DNA from: Ga0077536 sp943370145
GTDB lineage: Bacteria; Pseudomonadota; Gammaproteobacteria; Ga0077536
Length of the DNA: 64,000 nucleotides
Direction of reading: 5' to 3'
Assembly (NCBI GenBank): GCA_943370145.1
Contig: CALRPY020000007.1
Coordinates: 39,530-103,529 of the forward strand
Below the pieces are notes generated by a model. That model searched no databases, had not been told where the DNA came from, and saw nothing but the letters and a program-made list of their open reading frames with translations. Positions 16,971 to 25,875 of the stretch are shown one piece after another (position 1 is the stretch's first letter; the number at the start of each line of letters is the position of its first letter). The translations under genes and the position numbers were made by a program.

Positions 16971-19900
16971 TCAGCTGGCCGCTAAAGCGGTATCGGTTGA
17001 CGATTCATTCATCACGATATCGTCGTCGCGGAGAAATTCCTGTAGTTGCGCGGCCAATGCCTTCGTAACCGCTGGTTCCTGCGCGCGCACATCATGCAGG
17101 CATTCAGGGTCGACGACGGTGTCGTAGAGTCGTAGCAGGCAGCCCTGTCGCAAAGGCTGGTACACGAGCTTCCAGCGGCCCTGGATCACGCTGCGGTCCT
17201 TCGCTTCGACGAGCGTCCGCCGGTAACTCGGCTTGAAGGCGAGCGTGCCGGAAACCTGGTCCGGAATTTCGAGCAGTTCCACCACGCCGGGATAGCGCAG
17301 GTGATCCGGGTGCTGGCCGGGCACATCGGTAAGCCATATACCGGTTTCGTTGTAGGCGAGCCGGTCGCGCGGGCTCTGGGTGCCGCGCAGGATGCCCGCA
17401 AGCGAGCTGCCGTCCATCTTCGCGGGCGGTTCGACCCCGGCCAGTTCGAGCAGGGTGGGTGCTAGGTCGATGGTGCGTACCGTCGAGGTGACTTCACGCG
17501 CGCTCGGATGGCGCGGGTCGCTGATGATGAGCGGCACTCGTGACGAGAAATCCCCCAGCGCGGAATTGCCCTGACCCCAGGCGCCGTGCTCGAAGAATTC
17601 CATGCCATGGTCCGAGTACACCACCACCACCGTGTCGTTCGCGAGGCCTGAGCGCTCGAGATGCGCGAGCAGCAGCCCCACCTCGTGATCGAACTGCGCG
17701 ACGCAGCCGTCATAGAGATGCAGGATCTGCTCGAGGTCGAACTCCTCCCGCGGCTCGGCCTGACGGCGGATGATGTCGAAGGGGTCGGTGAGCCGCGCCA
17801 TCGCGAACTTCGATTCCCCGGCATAGCCGGGGGCACTGTACAGCGTGTACCAGGGGTACTCCGAGGCAAAGGGCGGGTGCGTGGTGGAGAAGAACGCGTT
17901 CAACAGGAAAGGCCGCTCCCCATCGGCCAGCGCGGACACCAGCCAGCGGGCCTGGCGCCCCAGCTGCGTCGTGAGCGGCACGCCGCCCAGATAGTAGAGC
18001 TCCGGCAGCAGCATGCGCCCCAGCCGGTTGTGCACGAACAGCGACACGAACAGGCGCAGGTCCTTCGGGCCCTGGCGGATGAGGTATTTCAGGTTCCACT
18101 GGTCCGTCGGCAGATCGAGATGATCGAAGCCGAAATCGAACTTTCCCATGTCGGCGCCACACCAGTCGGAGACTGCAGCGCCGCGGTAGCCGGCGCGGGC
18201 GAGGAGGGCGGGCAGCGCCTCCACGGGCAGGCGCGCTTCCGTGTCCGAGACGAAGTTGTCGCGAATGCCGTGCACGTGGGGCCAGGTGCCCGTGAGCAGC
18301 GAGACGAGACTCGGCGCAGTGCGGGCGCAGGGCACGTAGCACTGGGTGAACATCGTCCCGCGCGCGCGCAGGCGGTCTATGTGCGGCGTAAGCCCGCGAT
18401 TCAGACGGTCCGCGCGCAGGGTGTCGGAACCGATCATGAGGATGTTCGGAGGGCCGGAAGTCCTGCGTGCTTTCGACGGCGCGGCCTCCGGGGTCCATGT
18501 GCTCCATGCATAGACGGACGCCACGCAGGCCGTGACTCCGGCAAGCGCGGCGAAAGCCGCGAGCCGGCCGTCCAGCCACAGGCTGTGCATGGCGCAGCCA
18601 ATCGTGCCCAACGCCAGCAAGGCCGCAATGATGGTCAATGCCTGGATTCTCGCGGGTGAGAGCGCCCTCCACAGGGGGTACAGGCGGCTCACCCGGTAGT
18701 GCATCGACGCGACGAGCAGGCCGGGGTTGTAGAGCAGCTTGCGGGTGAACTGCAGCACCGTCACCACCAGAATGCCGGCAAGTGACGCGATGACCGAGCC
18801 GGTGGTCGTCGCTCCGCCATCACCGCATACCGTGGCGGCATGGTAGATCAGCGACCCGGCGGCAGCCATCAGGAAGAGCAGCACGAAGGCCCAGGCCGAC
18901 AGCCGCAACACCGCGCCGGTCACGTGGATGCGGTAGGGGCGCAGATGATCGCGTTGCAGTCCCGGGCCCGTCTGGGTGAAGTCGAGCAGCGACTTCGCAA
19001 GCAGCGCCAGCGCGGCCAGCGCCGCGGTGGAGAGTGGCGGCAGCGCGGTATGCCAGGGCACGGCGCGCATGTTGGTGATCGCGAGGCCGGTGCCGACGAC
19101 GGCAGCGCACGTGGCCAGGCCGAGCCGGCGCACGCCGGGCTCGAAGCCGAGCGGCAGGCGCCGCCGCTTCGACGCCTCGCGCATGCCCCGGATCTCGCCG
19201 AGCGAGGCGGCGCAGCGCACCAGGTAGAAGCGCCGCTTCTGCCAGGACAGTGCGAAGACGACGTGCAGCAGGTAGGTCAGTAGCTTGCGCCAGGCGAAGA
19301 GGGGTACGCCCAGCCCGGAATGCCGGAGCCGCGCTGTCGAGCGCGTGCGCTGGTAGCCCTTGCGCACGATGTACGACAGCGTAAGCCGCTCGAGATCGAC
19401 GTAGTGGTACTGCACGAAGCCCGGCCAGTAGAGCAGCTTCGCGCCACGGCGCAGCGCGCGGATCACGTATTCGCTGTCCTCGCCACCGCCGAGATCGTGG
19501 CCCGTGGGGCCCAGTTCCGTCGAGAATTGGCCCGCTAGCTCGAAGACGTGGCGTCGCAGGACGAGGTTGCCGCCACCGGGCACCGGACCGTCCTCGTCGG
19601 TAATCGATTTGGCTGCCGGGCCCTGGTCATAGCGCGGCACGGGCAGTGGATAGATGCGAAAGGGGCCCTCGTCGTGGACCCAACGGGGCTCGGCGCCGGT
19701 CCAGTCGGGCAGGATGCGCCCGCAGAACACGTCGATTACGGGATGCGAGGCGGCCGCGCGTTCGATCTCCAGGAGGTAGTCGACATCCACGCGGTGGTCG
19801 TCGTCCACGAAGGCCGTAAGCTCGGTGCGAAGCTCGGGAATGCCGCGATTCAGCGCGTGCGACTTGCCGGGTGTCGGCTCCGCGATCCAGCGGAGCGGAA

Positions 19901-20081
19901 TCCGCCCGTCGTCGACTGTACGGTAGCGTTCCAGCAGTTCGTGGGTACCGTCGCTGCAGTTGTTGGCGACGACCAGAAGCTCCACCGGCTGTCGGGGCCG
20001 CCGCGCGGCGTTCAGCGAGGCGAGCACCCGTTCGAGGAGTTCCGCGCGGTTGTGCGTGCAAATAAGGACGGTGATCGCCAT
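16971..20081 (-). CDS. GT2 glycosyltransferase-membrane-sulfatase/alkaline phosphatase-like fusion
   Basis: 1036 aa. Residues 1-~300 are a GT2 domain: ITVLICTHNRAELL, LVVANNCSDGT and the DXD site FVDDDHRVD near 92-99. Residues ~315-530 hold about five or six transmembrane helices. Residues ~545-1010 are a sulfatase/alkaline-phosphatase-superfamily domain: ILMIGSDTLRADRL (first metal Asp), then CARTAPSLVSLLTG near 584-597 at the nucleophile, and VVVYSDHGMEFFEHG (Asp-His metal pair). The nucleophile segment has TAPS and no CxPSR, so formylglycine conversion is unlikely and Thr may act, as in phosphotransferases and phosphodiesterases of the superfamily. A cytoplasmic transferase joined to an extracytoplasmic hydrolase is suggested. 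Confidence 0.85.
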   Translation of the reverse strand: MAITVLICTHNRAELLERVLASLNAARRPRQPVELLVVANNCSDGTHELLERYRTVDDGRIPLRWIAEPTPGKSHALNRGIPELRTELTAFVDDDHRVDVDYLLEIERAAASHPVIDVFCGRILPDWTGAEPRWVHDEGPFRIYPLPVPRYDQGPAAKSITDEDGPVPGGGNLVLRRHVFELAGQFSTELGPTGHDLGGGEDSEYVIRALRRGAKLLYWPGFVQYHYVDLERLTLSYIVRKGYQRTRSTARLRHSGLGVPLFAWRKLLTYLLHVVFALSWQKRRFYLVRCAASLGEIRGMREASKRRRLPLGFEPGVRRLGLATCAAVVGTGLAITNMRAVPWHTALPPLSTAALAALALLAKSLLDFTQTGPGLQRDHLRPYRIHVTGAVLRLSAWAFVLLFLMAAAGSLIYHAATVCGDGGATTTGSVIASLAGILVVTVLQFTRKLLYNPGLLVASMHYRVSRLYPLWRALSPARIQALTIIAALLALGTIGCAMHSLWLDGRLAAFAALAGVTACVASVYAWSTWTPEAAPSKARRTSGPPNILMIGSDTLRADRLNRGLTPHIDRLRARGTMFTQCYVPCARTAPSLVSLLTGTWPHVHGIRDNFVSDTEARLPVEALPALLARAGYRGAAVSDWCGADMGKFDFGFDHLDLPTDQWNLKYLIRQGPKDLRLFVSLFVHNRLGRMLLPELYYLGGVPLTTQLGRQARWLVSALADGERPFLLNAFFSTTHPPFASEYPWYTLYSAPGYAGESKFAMARLTDPFDIIRRQAEPREEFDLEQILHLYDGCVAQFDHEVGLLLAHLERSGLANDTVVVVYSDHGMEFFEHGAWGQGNSALGDFSSRVPLIISDPRHPSAREVTSTVRTIDLAPTLLELAGVEPPAKMDGSSLAGILRGTQSPRDRLAYNETGIWLTDVPGQHPDHLRYPGVVELLEIPDQVSGTLAFKPSYRRTLVEAKDRSVIQGRWKLVYQPLRQGCLLRLYDTVVDPECLHDVRAQEPAVTKALAAQLQEFLRDDDIVMNESSTDTALAAS

Positions 20082-20086
20082 CGTGT

Positions 20087-20923
20087 TCAGCGCCCCAGGC
20101 GTGGCAGCAACTGCCGCCAGTAATAGCGGCCGGCCGCTGTCAGGCTGCCGTCGTTGGTTCCGAGGCGGATCTTGCGCAGCAGTTGGCGCGGTGTGTCGGT
20201 GCCGAAGACGTCCAGACGGCGAATGCGGTAGCGGTCGACGTCGCGTCGATTGAAGCCGGATAGCACCGAGAAGGCCGCCCCGTAGCCTGCGGCTTTGACC
20301 GCCGCTACGACGCGCTCGTCATGATGGCCGTAGGGATAGGCGAAGAATTCCACCGGCTGCCCCAGCAGTTCGCAAAGTTGCCGACGTGAACCGGCAATCT
20401 CCTCGTTCAGGGCGCCATCAGGCAGGGTCACGAGGTCCTGGTGCGTCGAAGAGTGCGAGTGGAAGCTGATTCCGCCAGCGACCATTTCCGATATTTGCCC
20501 GGCATCGAGCAGTGGCGTATGCGGCCGCTTCCTGCCAGGTAATTGCATCCAGCGGTCATGGCCACCAATGAGTCCAGCCACGAGAAAGACCGCAGCCGGC
20601 CAGTTCAGCTCACGCAGGAGGGGCCAGGCGTAACGGTGGAGATCGGCGAATCCGTCGTCGAATGTCAGGACACATGGCCTCGGCGGCAGCGAGACGCTGG
20701 CGCCACGCAGCCAGGCAGCAAAGGTCTCGATGTGGACCGGCTCGTAGCCGCAATCGGAAAGCGCACGCAGGTGCGCCTCGAAACGGGCGGGCGTGACGCA
20801 GTAATTGTGGTCGTCTGCGGCGTGTGGGACGCCCACCCGGTGGTACATGAGCACCGGGATGCGGGCCGTGTCCTGTTCTGGTGACGACTCGCGCCCTCCG
20901 CGTGCAGTTTCAATGGCCGGCAC
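20087..20923 (-). CDS. NodB-type polysaccharide deacetylase
   Basis: 278 aa from a GTG at 20923, which overlaps the stop of the upstream GT4 gene by 14 bp; the longer frame reaching 21115 would overlap it by 200 bp. NodB-domain motifs appear in order: IPVLMYHRVG near residue 24, CVLTFDDGFADLH (catalytic TFDD) near 78, FHSHSSTHQDL (His pair) near 145, and FFAYPYGHHD near 185. The fold deacetylates N-acetyl sugars. No signal peptide is seen, so it may act on a lipid-linked intermediate in the cytoplasm, or the true N-terminus may differ. Between a GT4 gene and the GT2-sulfatase gene. Confidence 0.85.
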   Translation of the reverse strand: MPAIETARGGRESSPEQDTARIPVLMYHRVGVPHAADDHNYCVTPARFEAHLRALSDCGYEPVHIETFAAWLRGASVSLPPRPCVLTFDDGFADLHRYAWPLLRELNWPAAVFLVAGLIGGHDRWMQLPGRKRPHTPLLDAGQISEMVAGGISFHSHSSTHQDLVTLPDGALNEEIAGSRRQLCELLGQPVEFFAYPYGHHDERVVAAVKAAGYGAAFSVLSGFNRRDVDRYRIRRLDVFGTDTPRQLLRKIRLGTNDGSLTAAGRYYWRQLLPRLGR

Positions 20924-22064
20924 TGCCCGCCTCCGGATAGTGCGCGAGCATGTCCTCGACGATCGCCGACCACTTGAAACGACTGGCGAATGCGCGACAG
21001 GCGTCGCTGTCGAAGCGCTGCCCGCCAGAAAGGAAGCGCTCAAGGGCATCTCGTAGTGCCGGCACGCTTGGCTCGTCGACGAAAAATCCGGACCGCCCTT
21101 CCTCGACGGCATCAACCGCTCCGGCGAGGCGCGCGGCGAGGCTGGGCACCCCGGTTGCGGCCGCTTCCAGGTAAACGATGCCGAAGCCTTCGTGGCTGCC
21201 GGGAATCACAGAGGACGTGAGCACGAAGAGGTCGGCTCCTGCATACAGCGCTTTGAGCTTTTCGTCACTGACCCGACCCGTGAAATGCACGCGATCCCGG
21301 ATGCCGCATTGTACCGCCAGCGCTTCGAGCGCCGCCCGCCCAGTGCCGTCGCCAGCCACGGTATATTCGAAGTCGTGGCGCTCGCGAAGCAGTCCCAGCG
21401 CCTTGATGACCAGTCCCACGTTCTTGCGGGGTTCGGACAGGCGACTAACCGTGAGCAGGCGTGTTCGCGGCCCTCGTGGGGCGCGGGTAATCTCAAGGAA
21501 TTGGCCCCCCACACCCACCCAGCTAACCGCGATTCGGGATGCACAGTTCGGGACTTGCCTGGCTAGCACATCCGCTGTGTAGCGGCTATTCGCGAAGATC
21601 GCGCGCGCCATTGGCAGTGATCTCTCCACGAGTTTCAGAGTGGCGCGCCTCCAGTGTGCCGCAAAGCGCTTCCAGAGCCATTCCTCCCAGCGCCACAGCG
21701 GAGTGTTGGCAAGATCGGGCCGAGCGGTTGGCAGGTATGGATACAGGAAGTCATTGCCGTGAACCGAAACCACGGTTGGCCGGCCGGTGAGTGCCAGCCA
21801 CGCGTGGGGCGCAGCAAGCGCGTGCCAGATGTCGACAGGCTCGTCTCTGAGTCGTTTCCAGTCCCGTTCCCGGCAGGTAGAAAGGATCGGTTTCAGCACC
21901 ACGCCGTCCGGTGCGGTGACGTCTCGGGACCCGCGCGGGCAATAAACGGTGACCTCGATATCGGGCCGCCGACCGAGCTCAGCAGCCATGTGCCAGGAAT
22001 AGGTCTCGACCCCGCCGATGTCAGGCGGAAACTCGGATGTCACGAGACCAATACGCGTCGTCAA
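20910..22064 (-). CDS. GT4 family glycosyltransferase
   Basis: 384 aa GT-B fold retaining enzyme. The N-terminal domain begins IGLVTSEFPPDIGGVETYSW, the usual glycine-rich acceptor-side loop. The C-terminal donor domain has LLTVSRLSEPRKNVGLVIKAL near residue 205 and the E-x7-E signature in HEGFGIVYLEAAATGVP near residue 305. It should add a hexose or similar sugar from a nucleotide donor to the growing repeat unit. It is 39 bp downstream of another GT4 gene and overlaps the deacetylase start. Sugar specificity is unknown. Confidence 0.9.
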   Translation of the reverse strand: MTTRIGLVTSEFPPDIGGVETYSWHMAAELGRRPDIEVTVYCPRGSRDVTAPDGVVLKPILSTCRERDWKRLRDEPVDIWHALAAPHAWLALTGRPTVVSVHGNDFLYPYLPTARPDLANTPLWRWEEWLWKRFAAHWRRATLKLVERSLPMARAIFANSRYTADVLARQVPNCASRIAVSWVGVGGQFLEITRAPRGPRTRLLTVSRLSEPRKNVGLVIKALGLLRERHDFEYTVAGDGTGRAALEALAVQCGIRDRVHFTGRVSDEKLKALYAGADLFVLTSSVIPGSHEGFGIVYLEAAATGVPSLAARLAGAVDAVEEGRSGFFVDEPSVPALRDALERFLSGGQRFDSDACRAFASRFKWSAIVEDMLAHYPEAGSAGH

Positions 22065-22103
22065 GTTCTGGCCTCGATCACTGACTGGCTCTGATTCCAG
22101 CGC

Positions 22104-23303
22104 TCAACGGAAGCGCCAGCCCAGATAGTCGTCGAACATCACACCCGCTAGCTTTGCCACTCGGGAAGCAAGCGGAAGCTGCTTGCTTCGCAGGCGCTCG
22201 ATGCCGCGCAGGAATTCGCGCACATGTTGGCGCCCGGCATCAAGCGAGTACTGTCGCTCCAGATATTCAAAACCTCCGTCCGCTAGCCTGCGTCGCAATT
22301 CGGCGCTTCCCAGCAGGTCGATGATGCAGTTGGCGAATTCCTCCGGAGAATTGCCGAGCATGATGCCTTCACCATTGGCAACTTCGATACCTTGGGCGCC
22401 GATATTCGTGGTGACCACCGGCAAGCGATGCATCATCGCCTCGCCGATCTTGCCCTTGAGCCCGGCACCGAATCTGAGCGGGCATATCGAAACTTCGCTC
22501 GCCAGGAGATAAGGGCCGGTATCCGGCACATAGCCCGTAACCTCGACCGCCGGCCCCGCGAGGGACAGGACTTCGTCGGGCGGCGCGTTACCGACAATTT
22601 GCAGGTGGGCGCCGGGAACGGCTTCGCGCACGAGGGGCAGGATTTCATGCACGAACCATTTCATGGAATCGATATTCGATGGATTGTTCGCGAAGTTCCC
22701 GACGAAGATGATTCGACCCGGCACGCGCCGCGATTCGGCGCCTGGTGGTAGGTCCGGTATCTCGTGGATATTGGGCACGACGAAAATGCTCGCGTCGGGC
22801 AGTTCCGACAACAGCACATCCCTGTCCTCTCCCGTCACCGTTATCACCGCGTCGGCCCTACCGTATGCCGCTAGCTCTGCGGCTTTTTTCGCGCGGGACT
22901 CGCTGGAGTCGATCGCGTGTCCCAGCACTCTCGCCTTGTGTAGGTCGGAGTAGAAATAGACGTGCTCGCTGTCAATCACGATTCTGGCGGCTGGCCGGTG
23001 AACTCGAATGGAGTCGAGCACGTTTCGCGCCACATACCAGAATTCGATCATGACGATATCGTAGTCGTTGTCGCGCAATTCGCGGGACAGGCTCCCGTGA
23101 GTAACACGGATGCCGGCCGCCGCGAGTTGCGAGCGATATCCGCGATTCGCGGCCGCCTCGACATAATCCACACCCTTGTGGAGGACATGCAGGGTAACGT
23201 CGTTCGATTCCGCGAGCAGTCGGAGGAAATTGCCGAAGCGGAGGTCACCGCTGCATCGGTCTCCCTCCGGATACCGAATGTGGATAGCTAAGATGCGAGC
23301 CAT
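22104..23303 (-). CDS. GT-B glycosyltransferase (GT4-like)
   Basis: 399 aa. GT-B features: an N-terminal ILAIHIRYPEGDRCSGDLRF, a VIDSEHVYFYSDL stretch mid-domain, then the donor domain with IIFVGNFANNPSNIDSMKWF near residue 200 and GLKGKIGEAMMHRLPVVTT near residue 285, which replaces the canonical E-x7-E loop of GT4. This variant (GNF-x-xxPN-x-D) is common in capsule glycosyltransferases with PF13692-type domains. It is 28 bp downstream of the flippase gene in the same orientation. Donor and acceptor unknown. Confidence 0.85.
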   Translation of the reverse strand: MARILAIHIRYPEGDRCSGDLRFGNFLRLLAESNDVTLHVLHKGVDYVEAAANRGYRSQLAAAGIRVTHGSLSRELRDNDYDIVMIEFWYVARNVLDSIRVHRPAARIVIDSEHVYFYSDLHKARVLGHAIDSSESRAKKAAELAAYGRADAVITVTGEDRDVLLSELPDASIFVVPNIHEIPDLPPGAESRRVPGRIIFVGNFANNPSNIDSMKWFVHEILPLVREAVPGAHLQIVGNAPPDEVLSLAGPAVEVTGYVPDTGPYLLASEVSICPLRFGAGLKGKIGEAMMHRLPVVTTNIGAQGIEVANGEGIMLGNSPEEFANCIIDLLGSAELRRRLADGGFEYLERQYSLDAGRQHVREFLRGIERLRSKQLPLASRVAKLAGVMFDDYLGWRFR

Positions 23304-23331
23304 GTGTTGGTTCCTGAATCATTTTTCATGT

Positions 23332-24813
23332 TCAACCTTTCGGCTTTTCGTTGCGGCGGCCGATTCGGATCAGACCGCCCCGCCACCGTGCTGCTTCGGA
23401 AGCGATTGCCGGGATTGGCACCAGGAGGAAGCAACTCGCATAGACCAGAATGCCGACGAAGGACATCACCAACAGGTAGGTCGCGGAGTGCGCCCCATTC
23501 ATGGCCGTGACGAACAACCCGTCAACGACGAACAGGGCGACGTTCATGGCGGCGGCGAGGGCCAAGGCTGGACCCAGGCTGCGGATGACGTCCGGCAGTC
23601 GCGCGCCGATGCACCGATTGCACAGCACGAGAAGGTGCAGCGTCGAATAGGCCCATGCGATCAGCAGGCCACAGGCAACGCCTTCTAGGCCCCAGCGTAG
23701 ACCGCCGATGCAGGCGGCAGCGACCAGGGCGGTGGCCGCGATCTGCACGACGAGTTCCCGGCCCAGCCAATTATTGGCGGCAAGCACCGCGCCTGCCGGA
23801 TGGCCGACGCAGGCGAAAACACCGCCCGCGCAAAGCACCTTCAGCGGGGTTGCCGCCGGTAGCCACTTCTCGCCGTAAACGAGCAGGATGAACGGTTCGG
23901 CCAGCCAAATCAGGCCGAAATAGAGGGGCAGCATGTAAACCGCCAGCAGCGTGATCGCTCGATAGTAGATTTGTCGGGACTGGCCGAAATCCCCGGACAG
24001 CTTGCTGAGACCCCTGAACACGGGGTCATAGACAGCGCCGCTGATGGTTTGCGGCAACTTGGCGAGGCTGTCGGCCTTGTTGTACAGACCGACGCTGGTC
24101 GCGCCGGCGAGCGCACCTAAGAGAAAATTGGACGTCTGGTTCCGAAGGTAGCTCACCACATCGTTCAGCGTCAGTTTCGCACTGTACGCGCCCAGTTCTC
24201 GGGTGATCGTCATTTGGAGGCGCAAACGCACGAAATGGGGATAGGTTGCCACCCCCAAAACAGCTAGTGTCACGCTGGATACCAAACCGCCTAAGACCAG
24301 GCTCCACGGGCCATAGCCTTGCGCGGCAAGTACGATGGACGCTGCGCTGCCAAGCGGTAGTGACAGAAGTTGGAGCGCCGTCCGTCGGCGGAACCGCATC
24401 TCCCGTTGCAGCCAAGAGGTTGGTATGTTGACAAATGGGCGGATGATGAACCCGAGTGCAGAAACCCTGACCAGTTCGCGGTAGATTGGATTGTCATAGA
24501 CGGACGCAAGGATGGGCGCCAACCACCAGAAAACGCAGTAAATCACACACCCACTGAGCAACTGAACGGTGAAGACCACTTGAAAATGCAAGCACTCGAC
24601 ATTTCTGGCGCGCACCAGTGCCTGACCCATGCCGCCGGAGGCAAGGAATCCGGCGATGCCGGTAAAAACCTGGATTGTGACAAGCGCTCCGAAATCAGCC
24701 GGCGATAGTAGCCGCGCCAGCACGATTCCCACAATGAACTGGATGGCCTGCAGAGCGGCATTGCCGCTCAGAACCCAAGCGGATCCTGCTCGAATTGACT
24801 GCGATACGCTCAT
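23332..24813 (-). CDS. Wzx-like oligosaccharide flippase
   Basis: 493 aa with about twelve to fourteen transmembrane helices and the N-terminal layout of WzxC/RfbX-type transporters (SIRAGSAWVLSGNAALQAIQFIVGIVLARLLSPADFGALV). Proteins of this MOP-superfamily branch move undecaprenyl-linked repeat units across the inner membrane for Wzy-dependent polymerisation. No Wzy polymerase or Wzz regulator is evident by sequence in this window; the polytopic protein at 25876-27282 has a different look. The gene lies 15 bp downstream of a methyltransferase gene and 28 bp upstream of a GT-B gene. Confidence 0.88.
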   Translation of the reverse strand: MSVSQSIRAGSAWVLSGNAALQAIQFIVGIVLARLLSPADFGALVTIQVFTGIAGFLASGGMGQALVRARNVECLHFQVVFTVQLLSGCVIYCVFWWLAPILASVYDNPIYRELVRVSALGFIIRPFVNIPTSWLQREMRFRRRTALQLLSLPLGSAASIVLAAQGYGPWSLVLGGLVSSVTLAVLGVATYPHFVRLRLQMTITRELGAYSAKLTLNDVVSYLRNQTSNFLLGALAGATSVGLYNKADSLAKLPQTISGAVYDPVFRGLSKLSGDFGQSRQIYYRAITLLAVYMLPLYFGLIWLAEPFILLVYGEKWLPAATPLKVLCAGGVFACVGHPAGAVLAANNWLGRELVVQIAATALVAAACIGGLRWGLEGVACGLLIAWAYSTLHLLVLCNRCIGARLPDVIRSLGPALALAAAMNVALFVVDGLFVTAMNGAHSATYLLVMSFVGILVYASCFLLVPIPAIASEAARWRGGLIRIGRRNEKPKG

Positions 24814-24828
24814 TCGTGCGGCTGCGTG

Positions 24829-25743
24829 CTAGTTTTCGGCTGGACGCGTAAGCATTATTTCTATGCTGTTCTTCACGAGATCCTCGAACGTAAGCTCGCG
24901 ACCGCGGAAAGCCTCTGGAAATTCGGTCACCAAGTCGAGAAACCGGTGATCCTCATCCTCGAATATATGCTCTACGGCGCATCCGGACGTCGCCCAAAGT
25001 CGGCGGAATCGAGAAAGCGTCCAGCCGTTTGTTGATTGAAGGTCTTCCTGTAAAGCGCCGAGGTCGGACAGGGTCGTGTTTCGAACCATGCGCTCGAGCA
25101 ATGTCGGGGAGAGCAGAAATTGGGGCCATGGAAGTCGCAAATTCCATGCGTGAAGTCCAAACGGACTTGCGTACAGCGGGCCGAAATCAAGCAACAGCTT
25201 CCCGCCGGGTCGGCACAACCGACGCATTTCGGCAAGCACCTTGTCCGGCCGTTTCACGTGCTCGAAAGCGTTGTACGAGATCAATAGATCGAATTCCCCG
25301 TCCTGGAAGGGGACGCCGGCGTCAACGTCGCATTGAACGAAATCAACCCGGGCTGCCCGGGCATCGCGCCAGTCCGATTGGTCGACCATCAAGACCTGGT
25401 GGCCGAGTCCGGCCAGCAGGGCGGAAACCATGCCGTCGCCGCCACAGATTTCCAGAACGCGGCACCGTTTCGTCGTCAATGCGCCCAGCTGGGCTAAGCG
25501 TGCTATCCGGCCGGTCGCACGAAGCCAAAGGCTGAGTTCGTCGTACTCGTAGGGCTTCGGCACCGGAAAAAGTCTTGCCATTAGCCCTGTAAGCACCTGT
25601 TCTTCGTCGATAGCTCTTGGAGGGCGCGAGTCAATCAAGATCGACTCGATGGCCGCCTTCCTGCGCTGTAGATGTCTGGCTCGCGCAGACTTGCAGTACC
25701 AGTCGTACGCCTCGGGGAATCGTTTTTTGACGATGCTCAGCAT
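24829..25743 (-). CDS. SAM-dependent class I methyltransferase
   Basis: 304 aa. The SAM-binding motif I is VLEICGGDGMVSALLAG near residue 95, followed by VLMVDQSDW (motif II acid), VQCDVDAGVPFQDGEFDLLISYNAFEH (motif post-II/III) and a MRRLCRPGGKLLLDFG strand. This is the common Methyltransf_11/25 arrangement. In a polysaccharide locus it may O-methylate a sugar or a terminal residue, which in some systems ends chain growth. It is followed by the flippase gene 15 bp on. Substrate is not predictable. Confidence 0.8.
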   Translation of the reverse strand: MLSIVKKRFPEAYDWYCKSARARHLQRRKAAIESILIDSRPPRAIDEEQVLTGLMARLFPVPKPYEYDELSLWLRATGRIARLAQLGALTTKRCRVLEICGGDGMVSALLAGLGHQVLMVDQSDWRDARAARVDFVQCDVDAGVPFQDGEFDLLISYNAFEHVKRPDKVLAEMRRLCRPGGKLLLDFGPLYASPFGLHAWNLRLPWPQFLLSPTLLERMVRNTTLSDLGALQEDLQSTNGWTLSRFRRLWATSGCAVEHIFEDEDHRFLDLVTEFPEAFRGRELTFEDLVKNSIEIMLTRPAEN

Positions 25744-25875
25744 GCGAACGAGCCTCGAGCGGGCCTTAATACGTGGGCCTGAGGGATGAATGCGCGTTCC
25801 GGCGGATTGCGCGGGTCAGCGCCGGACCCGCCGGGGAAGGTTGGGCCAGTTGCGTGCTGCATGGGTGTCGGGTGG

